A stretch of DNA of 12,861 bases from Lachnospiraceae bacterium (GTDB taxonomy: Bacteria; Bacillota; Clostridia; Lachnospirales; Lachnospiraceae): contig CAADSM010000041.1 of assembly GCA_900751785.1 (NCBI GenBank), positions 1 through 12,861 of the forward strand, in the 5' to 3' direction. Positions within the stretch are counted from its first letter, which is position 1. Each line of letters begins with the position of its first letter. The notes below the pieces were generated by a model. That model saw only the letters and a program-made list of their open reading frames with translations. It had not been told where the DNA came from and did not search any database. Of the stretch, positions 6,800 through 12,861 are shown piece after piece. The translations under genes and the position numbers were made by a program.

Positions 6800-8057
6800 C
6801 ATTTCCTCCTAAGTGAATGATCTTTTCCGCCCGGAAATCTGTCGGCAGGAAAAAGTCTCCGAATCCTACGTCCTTCACCGTGATCTTGCACGTTTTCTCA
6901 TCGAGGAAGAGCGTCTCCATCTGCAGCCGCATCGAGTATTCTGCCCGTTTCGGAAACTTCTCCAGCGAGATCTTCTCCGTCCGCATCGTCCCCTGGATCA
7001 GAGACTCCACGTGAAATTCGATATCCTCCACATCCTCCATGATCACTTCCCACTGATTGTTCGACTCATACCAGTGCGTTCCCCAGGAAACGATGGGATA
7101 CCACATCTCCTGCCCGTCCACGCGCATATTTACGGTGATCTGGTCTGTCAGCTTATTTTCCGAGAGATAGACCGGATTTTCAATGTGCATATACAGCTTG
7201 CGGTAAGCCGTATAGCAGGCTCCCTTGCTGTACAGATTGTTTCCGATGAATGCGCGCCGTCCGTTGCAGAGTACCCGGAGGGACTTCGGATACCAGTTGT
7301 TTTCGAAGCCCTCGCCTGTAAGAAATACAGAGGAAACGATCCGCTTGTCAAATACGCTCTCGATAAACTTGCAGAACATTGCATCGGCCTCTTTTGCCTT
7401 ATCCTCATTCAGCACCGGATAGACCATCGCGAGCTCTTTCATGTGCGCGCTCGCCACTTCGTCAACCGTCACGAAGGTCGTCTTTCCGCCGCCGAGCCCC
7501 GGCTTCAGCCTGCGCAGCATATAAGCCTTGATCTCATTTCTGTCGCAGCAGAACAGGGCGGCATCATACTGCCACAGCTCCTTCGGCTGATAGAACAGAT
7601 AGTTGCAGAAGCTTTCTTTATAATCCTGAATAAAAATGTGCCGCTTGTCTATCTTCATGCGCACGGCAATCCCCCGCAGCATGTGCGCCAGCTCCTCAGT
7701 CAGCGCCGGAACAGTGAAGACGATGCCGTCGATCTGCGGAAATGACTGCAGCGACATCTCGATAAACTGAGACAGCAGCCACACCGCGTCATAGGTCTCC
7801 TCGCCAAACTCGATCTTATCCCCCGCAAGGCTCCTGCTCAAAAGCCTTGTCACCGTATACCCTTCTTTTATCGAGACGAGACGTTTCGCCTCTTTTCCGT
7901 ACGCCCAGGTATCTCTCAGTTTCCCGATAATCAGAGGGATCTGGTAATTATCGGCATCCACCTCCAGGGTCTCCGGCTCCATCTGCTGCTCATTGTAATA
8001 GCTGATCTGACATGTCTTTTCATTTATCTCATATCCTATTATATTGCCTTGTCCCAT
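6774..8057 (-). CDS. DUF5716-like protein with degenerate Hsp70/actin-fold layout
   Basis: No experimentally known function comes to mind; I believe this matches the Pfam family DUF5716 (name from memory). The 427 residues follow the order of an Hsp70. An N-terminal strand IIGYEINEKTCQISYY (6-21) stands where Hsp70 has its phosphate-1 loop. YQIPLIIG and WAYGKEAKRL (38-60), GIVFTVPALTEE (111-122) and FIQDYKESFCNYLFY (142-156) then fit the usual conserved stretches. A phosphate-2 position reads DAALFCCDRNEIKAYM (165-180), followed by VFLTGEGF (244-251) and FIGNNLYSKGACYTAYRK (270-287). The C-terminal part (about 300-405) is beta-rich, and MRLQMETLFLDEKTCKITVK recalls the Hsp70 substrate-binding sandwich. 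The Asp and Gly residues needed for ATP hydrolysis look lost, so it may be a pseudo-ATPase. It has no signal peptide. ATG 8057 follows AAGGAGG and lies 15 bases after the large upstream gene. Fold assignment is inference. Confidence 0.8.
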   Translation of the reverse strand: MGQGNIIGYEINEKTCQISYYNEQQMEPETLEVDADNYQIPLIIGKLRDTWAYGKEAKRLVSIKEGYTVTRLLSRSLAGDKIEFGEETYDAVWLLSQFIEMSLQSFPQIDGIVFTVPALTEELAHMLRGIAVRMKIDKRHIFIQDYKESFCNYLFYQPKELWQYDAALFCCDRNEIKAYMLRRLKPGLGGGKTTFVTVDEVASAHMKELAMVYPVLNEDKAKEADAMFCKFIESVFDKRIVSSVFLTGEGFENNWYPKSLRVLCNGRRAFIGNNLYSKGACYTAYRKLYMHIENPVYLSENKLTDQITVNMRVDGQEMWYPIVSWGTHWYESNNQWEVIMEDVEDIEFHVESLIQGTMRTEKISLEKFPKRAEYSMRLQMETLFLDEKTCKITVKDVGFGDFFLPTDFRAEKIIHLGGNDGKFNSLS

Positions 8058-8072
8058 GGAAAGATGTCCTCC

Positions 8073-11000
8073 TTAATACTGTTCGAACATGTGGACCGCC
8101 ACCGCATCCTCCAGCGCATAATCCCGCATCTTCTTTTCTCGCTCGTTCTTATCCTTTTCCAGAAGAATGTCATTGATCCTTCCGTATCTTCCCGGCTCTC
8201 CCTCCGTAACTTCCCGCATGCATGTCTCTTTGTCGCTCCGGTAGGAATTGCCGTCTATGGTTTCTTTAAAATAGTATTTTAATTTCTCATTTGCAAAGAG
8301 AACGAATTTCTTTACATAAAGATTCTCATACATCGGACTGAGCACTTCCGTTGAATAATCCGCCGGCTCCTGTCCGCCCTTCTGAAGCTGGTAATACAGC
8401 ATCACGCGGCTTCCTTTCTGCCCTTTGTATTCGATCAGCACCTTATCCCAGAGCTGCAGCTCGATCAGCCAGTCTTTCTCGTAAGCCAGGAAAAACGGGA
8501 AGTAGATCTGCTTTCCGCAGAGCTCCTGAAGGAACTTCTTCAGTGTCTTGCGGGTCTGGGAGCTGTATTCTCTTGTCGAATAATACTTAAGGACAGCCAG
8601 CTTGCAGATATCGATCGTCGTCTCGCCCTTTTCATATTCGCGGCAGATGATGTCGATCACACTCCGCCCGATCTTTCTCTCCTCGACCACATACTCTCTG
8701 GAGACATATGCGAGATATGCCTGCTGGAGGCGGAAGTACGCGCCCTCCTCATAGTATTCCTCGAATATCTGTGCCTCCTGGAAAAGCTCTTCGGAGAACA
8801 GCATCTGAGTGAGGATCCTCTCCGTCAGTTTGTGCGTATGCACTTCATAGTCTCTCGCCTCTCTCCACAGCCGCTTCATGTCGAGCGTAGCGCCGCAGTA
8901 ATAGTTCGCAAGATATGTAAGGATCACCTTGTCGAACTGGTGCTTCTTAAACAGATCGAAGCAGACATAAGTGAGGAAATCATCGTTTTCATAATTATTC
9001 TCACGGATATTCTTGGTGCAGAGGCTGAAGATTTCTTCCTCCGGATAATTCTCAAGCCCCTTCTCCCGCACGATGTCCAGAGTCAGCTCTTCCTTTTCCT
9101 CTTCATGCCGGTTTCTCAGAAGGCTGTTCAGATATTTTCTGCACAGGTCCATATACCGCAGCTCGTAGAACAGGCGCTTGCTCTCGTAAGGGATAGAATC
9201 TGTGTAATGCCTTCCATCCTTTGCCTCCCAGACGAGCCTGTCTGTCTTTGCATACAGGAATACTCTTGTGCCGTTCTCCATGTACGCTGCCTTCTGCGTG
9301 ATCGTTCCGTCCTCCGCGATCACATGGACATACTTCATGTTCGGGACCTTCGTGGTGATCCAGTATGCATGGCAGATATCGTAGAGCGCCTTGATCCGCT
9401 CTGTATTCATGGCTGATTCCACAAGGAATCTCTTATATATGATCCTGAGCTGTTCGTCCACATTCCTGCGCTCCAGCTGATTCCATGCGAACGCCTCCAT
9501 CTCATCCCGGTAATGCGCATAGATCTCGCTCGTCTCATCCTCATATGTGATCAGATTCGAATAGAGGAACGCGCATTTGTGGTAATCCAGAGAATTTCCA
9601 TGCATGAAATACAGATATACTGACCTCGGGAGCGGCTTGTGGAACTGATCCGGCCTTGCCGCCGCCATATAGTACTCATAGAGCTGGGCGATCTTGAGTT
9701 CGGACTCCACTGCTTTTTCATACCACTTGAAATAACAGCTGTCCATGCAGTTCCCTTTGATCAGGAGCGTGCAGATCGCAGTGAGGATCATGGACTCCTC
9801 ATACATGTCATAAGCGAGCACGAGCACCTGATAGAGATGCTTGTCGAACATCTTCATCTGGCTTGCCAGGTTCGCTGTATACAGCGCCAGCTCCTTCGTC
9901 ATAAGCTTGTATTTCACCGCAAAGAGCAGGACTCTCACCTCGAACATTCCCAGCTTCTTCAGCGAAGAGCTCCTCTCCCTGAAGCAGCGGAATGCCTGCA
10001 GATAAAACCAGATGCTGTGGGAGCGTTCTTCATAGAACTGTTTCTCCAGGACACGCAGCCTCTCGCTGTATATCTTGTACTCCGAATCCACCTCAACGAG
10101 CATGCAGAGGATGAGCCAGCTGTCCGGATGCTTCATAAATGAGCGTGACAGCTCCTCCGCCACCCTGCGCTGCGCCAGCGTATCATTGCTGAGCAGCGTA
10201 GTCAGGTAGAGATAGTAGGAGCTCAGCTCCACATCGCGCCCGATCGCAAAGCGATTGTAATTATAGGACTCCAGGAGCATCTTTGCCTCGTTCGTTCTTC
10301 CTCCGATCAGGCAGATATGCGCATGGACCAGAAGGTAAAATTCATTTTTCGTATCCACCTCCCGGAGATGTCCGATCCGCTTCAGCGCGTCCTCCGACCA
10401 AGTCTCCAGATCCGTCTTGCCGCTCTCGTAGTTCAGGTATCCTTTCACGATCCCCGCGAACTCGAGATTGTTCTCACGGCGCTCCTCATCGCGGCTGACA
10501 TTTTTCTCGACCACGATCTCATAGCACAGTGTCTCGTACGGCGTCTCCAGGATCACCTGGCCGAAATTGCTTCCCGAATGCAGGTTCTCCACTGTGATAA
10601 AATATTCCAGCCGGTAGGAATTTCCTATAAATTCCTCGGTTGTGATATGGGTGTGCTCCACATAGAGGAAGTCTCCGACCGTGCGCACATCGATCTCCAG
10701 GTATCCCCACGTATTCTTCTTGATCGTGAAAGTCTCCTTGCGCGCTTCCGTAAGAGAAATGAAAGCCCTGCTCTCTTCCTCCAGCGTGAGGAAGATCTTC
10801 TCCTTCTGCTTGCAGCCTACAAGGAACTCCTCAAGAGCATGCTGATCAAGCTCCCACTTGCGCATGTTGTCATAGAGAGCCTGTATCCTCACATCCTCAT
10901 ATTTTAAGATCTCATAAAAATCTCTTGACCGGAACAGCTTCTCAGCCTCCGCCGCATCGCGGAACGCCAGCTTCTTAAAATCTTCCAGGCTCTGCACCTT

Positions 11001-11375
11001 TCCGTAAGAAGTCATGACAAAGGGCTTCTCGATGATCGCGGTAAATGCGATATCATACTCGCCCCCGTTGCAGACGATCGTAAACTTCCCGTGCTCCACA
11101 TGCCCCGGAACCAGCCCTCTGCCGTCATATGTATAGGATATATTTACCGGATTCCCGTCAAACCCCTGCTCTGCACAGCGCACACGGTAGGAAGACGGAT
11201 AGACCAGTCCCCTTATCGTGCCCTCTCCCTGATTCTGAAGAGAGAAGCTCCCCTTATATTCTTCACCTTCCCCGACGCGCATGACAATATGGGTCTCCGG
11301 GAATATTATCTCCGGCTGGGGGATGTGGAAATCTCCCCTTGCAAAACGTTTGATCTTGTTCTTCAAATCCGTCAC
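8073..11375 (-). CDS. DUF5717-like large protein: Ig-like domains plus alpha-solenoid
   Basis: I believe this is Pfam DUF5717 (from memory), common in Lachnospiraceae and without known function. It has 1,100 residues from GTG 11375, or 1,097 from TTG 11366. The visible layout is: a beta-rich domain at about 15-115 (PEIIFPETHIVMRVGEGEEY, then repeated Gly/Asn turns), a helical linker at 125-212, and a second beta domain at about 217-292. A long helical-repeat (TPR/solenoid-like) region follows at about 300-670. A beta stretch interrupts it at about 678-725 (VHVIAEDGTITQ, VFLYAKTDRLVWEAKDG). More helices run to about 955, then a further beta-rich segment spans 958-1045 and a charged helix ends the protein. 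No signal peptide or membrane span is seen, so a cytoplasmic scaffold is likely. It leads the operon with the Hsp70-like and TPR-like genes and has its own predicted promoter. Confidence 0.85.
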   Translation of the reverse strand: MTDLKNKIKRFARGDFHIPQPEIIFPETHIVMRVGEGEEYKGSFSLQNQGEGTIRGLVYPSSYRVRCAEQGFDGNPVNISYTYDGRGLVPGHVEHGKFTIVCNGGEYDIAFTAIIEKPFVMTSYGKVQSLEDFKKLAFRDAAEAEKLFRSRDFYEILKYEDVRIQALYDNMRKWELDQHALEEFLVGCKQKEKIFLTLEEESRAFISLTEARKETFTIKKNTWGYLEIDVRTVGDFLYVEHTHITTEEFIGNSYRLEYFITVENLHSGSNFGQVILETPYETLCYEIVVEKNVSRDEERRENNLEFAGIVKGYLNYESGKTDLETWSEDALKRIGHLREVDTKNEFYLLVHAHICLIGGRTNEAKMLLESYNYNRFAIGRDVELSSYYLYLTTLLSNDTLAQRRVAEELSRSFMKHPDSWLILCMLVEVDSEYKIYSERLRVLEKQFYEERSHSIWFYLQAFRCFRERSSSLKKLGMFEVRVLLFAVKYKLMTKELALYTANLASQMKMFDKHLYQVLVLAYDMYEESMILTAICTLLIKGNCMDSCYFKWYEKAVESELKIAQLYEYYMAAARPDQFHKPLPRSVYLYFMHGNSLDYHKCAFLYSNLITYEDETSEIYAHYRDEMEAFAWNQLERRNVDEQLRIIYKRFLVESAMNTERIKALYDICHAYWITTKVPNMKYVHVIAEDGTITQKAAYMENGTRVFLYAKTDRLVWEAKDGRHYTDSIPYESKRLFYELRYMDLCRKYLNSLLRNRHEEEKEELTLDIVREKGLENYPEEEIFSLCTKNIRENNYENDDFLTYVCFDLFKKHQFDKVILTYLANYYCGATLDMKRLWREARDYEVHTHKLTERILTQMLFSEELFQEAQIFEEYYEEGAYFRLQQAYLAYVSREYVVEERKIGRSVIDIICREYEKGETTIDICKLAVLKYYSTREYSSQTRKTLKKFLQELCGKQIYFPFFLAYEKDWLIELQLWDKVLIEYKGQKGSRVMLYYQLQKGGQEPADYSTEVLSPMYENLYVKKFVLFANEKLKYYFKETIDGNSYRSDKETCMREVTEGEPGRYGRINDILLEKDKNEREKKMRDYALEDAVAVHMFEQY

Positions 11376-11382
11376 CTACTCA
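11364..11382 (-). promoter_or_regulatory. Start region of the large gene: GTG 11375 or TTG 11366
   Basis: A TAG stop immediately precedes GTG 11375, so no start can lie further upstream in frame. Only a weak GAG stands before that GTG. AGGTGA (about 11377-11372), a good match to the ribosomal anti-SD, overlaps the GTG itself and is five bases before TTG 11366-11364. The TTG start would give MKNKIKRFARGDF. Confidence 0.45.
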
Positions 11383-11425
11383 AAATACTTGTCTCCGCCC
11401 AAATGGCAGAAAGACGCTACTATGA

Positions 11426-11455
11426 ATTATATCATCATTGCTCTGTAACATGCAA
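11426..11455 (-). promoter_or_regulatory. Predicted promoter of the DUF5717-DUF5716-TPR operon
   Basis: On the minus strand a perfect -10 TATAAT (11431-11426) is preceded by the extended -10 element TGA. A weak -35 TTGCAT (11455-11450) lies 18 bases upstream. Transcription would start near 11419, about 45 bases before the gene. An inverted repeat CATTGC / GCAATG (11436-11441 and 11452-11457) covers the -35 and might be an operator or a remnant terminator of the upstream gene. Confidence 0.65.
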
Positions 11456-11475
11456 TGGTGTAATAAAAGAAATTC

Positions 11476-12861
11476 TCATTCATCCGTATACTTGTATACA
11501 ATCCCATAGCAATATATATGATCGTACATCCATCTCTTTCCCCGGCTCATCTTTTTCCTCGCGGCCCACAAAAAAGCGCAGTACAGATCCGCCATCCTCT
11601 TCCAGACATCCGCTTCATCTGTAAGGTGATAGAACATCGCTTCCTGTGTACGTTCCTCCATCCATTTCCAGTCACCCGCACTGATCTCGGGGAAATCCTC
11701 GCTCAGCAGTTTTGTCACACCCTCATCCGGCAGGCTGCCGCTGCAGAGTCCGAGAAATTCTGCCGTCTTGAGTATGCTGCCATACATACTGACGATCCCT
11801 GACCCGTCTTTCTTCCTGGAAAATCTGCGTCTCAGGCCAGCCCCGCGCGCCCGCGCCTGGATCTGGACAGAGAGGATCAAAGCCAGCAGGATCAGGATTC
11901 CCGCAAGGACTCCGGCGGGCATTCCCGATAAGACGCTGCGTTCTTCTGCCCCCTCTGTCTCCCGGCTGCCGTTCCCCTGCACATCCGCAGCCGGATCTTC
12001 TGCCGGAGAAAGCGCGCTTGGCGTATGCTCCTCATCACGCCATACTCCTCTCTGCTCATCATATACCTGCGCCCACGCATGCCCCATGGTGTCGTCGATC
12101 CGTGCCTCATAATCTCCTTCCGCAGTCTCGCTGAATGCCGATGCCGGCACTGCATAGCCGCTCACATATCTTGCCGGATATCCGCTCATCCGGTACAGGA
12201 GCACAGAAGCAGATGCAAAATGCACGCAGAATCCTCTGCCTCTCTCAAACAAGAAATATTCTACAAAATCCTCGCCCTGCGGTGTGGCTCCCGGGCTGAC
12301 GTCATAGACAGCTCTCTGTTCCAGCGCCTCATCGATCTGCCTTTCTACCGCGGTGATCGAGCCAGTATCCCATCCGCTGTCGAGAAGCCCTTCCAGTTCC
12401 CTCAGATCTGACGGGTATGACAGGCACACCGACAGAAGCGCAGCTGAAGGTTCTCCTTCGTCCGCGTACTGAGTCGGTCCGTAGACAGGCTCCGAGTTTT
12501 CTCCGTCAAAATCTTCCATGTCAGTCCACGCATCCCCGGTATACGCAATGCCATACCGCTGCGCCACATAGACTGTGCCTGAGGGCTTCGCCGGCAGTGT
12601 CACCACGCCCACTTCAGCCCCGGTCGGAGCAAAGTGTGAAAGACTGTTGAGATCCTCCATATCCTGGTCCTCTGTCATTATGTCCTGGACCGGTTCTCTC
12701 TCCGGAACCTCTTCCTGCACATTCGTCTCTTCTGACTGAGGAACTTCCGGGGATTCTGCCGCCTGTTCCTCCTCCGTATGATCCCGGGTCATGTCTGCAG
12801 CCATCCGCTCCAGCCTGTCTGCCACTCCGGTGCTGAAAAAGCGTCTCCCCTCCTGATAGAA
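11476..12861 (-). CDS. Membrane-anchored transglutaminase-like protein, C-terminal part (TgpA/DUF4129 type, runs off window)
   Basis: The frame stays open to the window edge: 12 codons lie before an in-frame GTG at 12825, so that GTG is not the true start and the N-terminus is missing. Numbering from that GTG, a Glu/Pro-rich linker (about 15-60) precedes the transglutaminase core. Cys200 sits in GRGFCVHFASASVLLYRM, followed by GYPARYVSGYAVPAS, with His249 in MGHAWAQVYDE and an acidic residue in RDEEHTPS, giving a plausible Cys-His-Asp/Glu triad. A membrane helix is at about 304-322. It is followed by a cytoplasmic helical domain like DUF4129 (KKDGSGIVSMYGSILKTAEF onwards). Proteins of this type usually have several N-terminal membrane spans and sit beside MoxR ATPase and DUF58 genes, which would be beyond the right edge. 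Its target, probably a surface or envelope protein, is unknown. The 99-base gap to the next gene holds a promoter. Confidence 0.88.
   Translation of the reverse strand, partial: FYQEGRRFFSTGVADRLERMAADMTRDHTEEEQAAESPEVPQSEETNVQEEVPEREPVQDIMTEDQDMEDLNSLSHFAPTGAEVGVVTLPAKPSGTVYVAQRYGIAYTGDAWTDMEDFDGENSEPVYGPTQYADEGEPSAALLSVCLSYPSDLRELEGLLDSGWDTGSITAVERQIDEALEQRAVYDVSPGATPQGEDFVEYFLFERGRGFCVHFASASVLLYRMSGYPARYVSGYAVPASAFSETAEGDYEARIDDTMGHAWAQVYDEQRGVWRDEEHTPSALSPAEDPAADVQGNGSRETEGAEERSVLSGMPAGVLAGILILLALILSVQIQARARGAGLRRRFSRKKDGSGIVSMYGSILKTAEFLGLCSGSLPDEGVTKLLSEDFPEISAGDWKWMEERTQEAMFYHLTDEADVWKRMADLYCAFLWAARKKMSRGKRWMYDHIYCYGIVYKYTDE

Noticed and set aside
7482..7503. Glycine-rich PGLGGGKTT (residues 186-194 of the Hsp70-like protein) as a Walker A P-loop
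   Set aside because: The pattern needs A or G at the first position (A/G-x4-G-K-S/T), but that residue is Pro186. There is also no matching Walker B.
6813..7745. Long plus-strand open frame of 310 codons opposite the Hsp70-like gene
   Set aside because: It is antisense to a gene with clear motifs, a ribosome site and operon spacing. Its translation is rich in His, Arg and Leu with no domain, typical of a shadow frame.
11476..12825. Treating GTG at 12825 as the real start of the transglutaminase-like gene
   Set aside because: The frame is open upstream to the window edge, and this family normally has N-terminal membrane spans that are absent from the visible part.

Overview
The window reads as chromosomal DNA from a low-to-mid GC Firmicute, most likely a gut Lachnospiraceae (Clostridia). 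The clues are strong AGGAGG-type ribosome sites, sigma-A promoters with 17-base spacers, a PurF with the Bacillus-type propeptide and Fe-S cysteines, a clostridial-style amino-acid lipoprotein, and a pair of large proteins that I associate (from memory) with Lachnospiraceae families of unknown function. Every gene I can support lies on the minus strand, so transcription runs from right to left. Both outermost genes run off the window.

Right to left: (1) 12861-11476 is the C-terminal part of a membrane-anchored transglutaminase-like protein (TgpA/DUF4129 type). (2) 11375-6032 is a compact three-gene operon with its own promoter at about 11455-11426. It encodes a protein of about 1,100 residues with beta-sandwich and alpha-solenoid regions (DUF5717-like), a 427-residue protein with the layout of a degenerate Hsp70 (DUF5716-like), and a 255-residue TPR-like protein. 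The last two genes overlap. (3) 5840-3528 is a polar amino-acid ABC importer operon (lipoprotein, permease, ATPase), led by a near-consensus promoter at 5950-5922. (4) 3386-489 is purF-purB, two enzymes of purine synthesis, driven by a promoter at 3458-3430 that sits inside a perfect 13-base-pair hairpin, and closed by a good intrinsic terminator at 454-415. (5) 345-1 is the start of an unrecognised membrane-anchored or secreted protein, which enters a run of nine G (coding strand) at the window edge.

The purine and transport genes are ordinary housekeeping functions. The part most worth attention is the three-gene operon at 6032-11375. An Hsp70/actin-fold protein that appears to have lost its phosphate-binding motifs is translated together with a very large Ig-plus-solenoid protein and a small TPR protein. 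This looks like a dedicated scaffold or chaperone-like complex whose job is unknown. The nearby transglutaminase gene may or may not be functionally linked.

No tRNA, rRNA, CRISPR array, insertion sequence, riboswitch or phage gene was recognised. The gene-free stretches are all under 200 bases and are described as promoters, hairpins or terminators.
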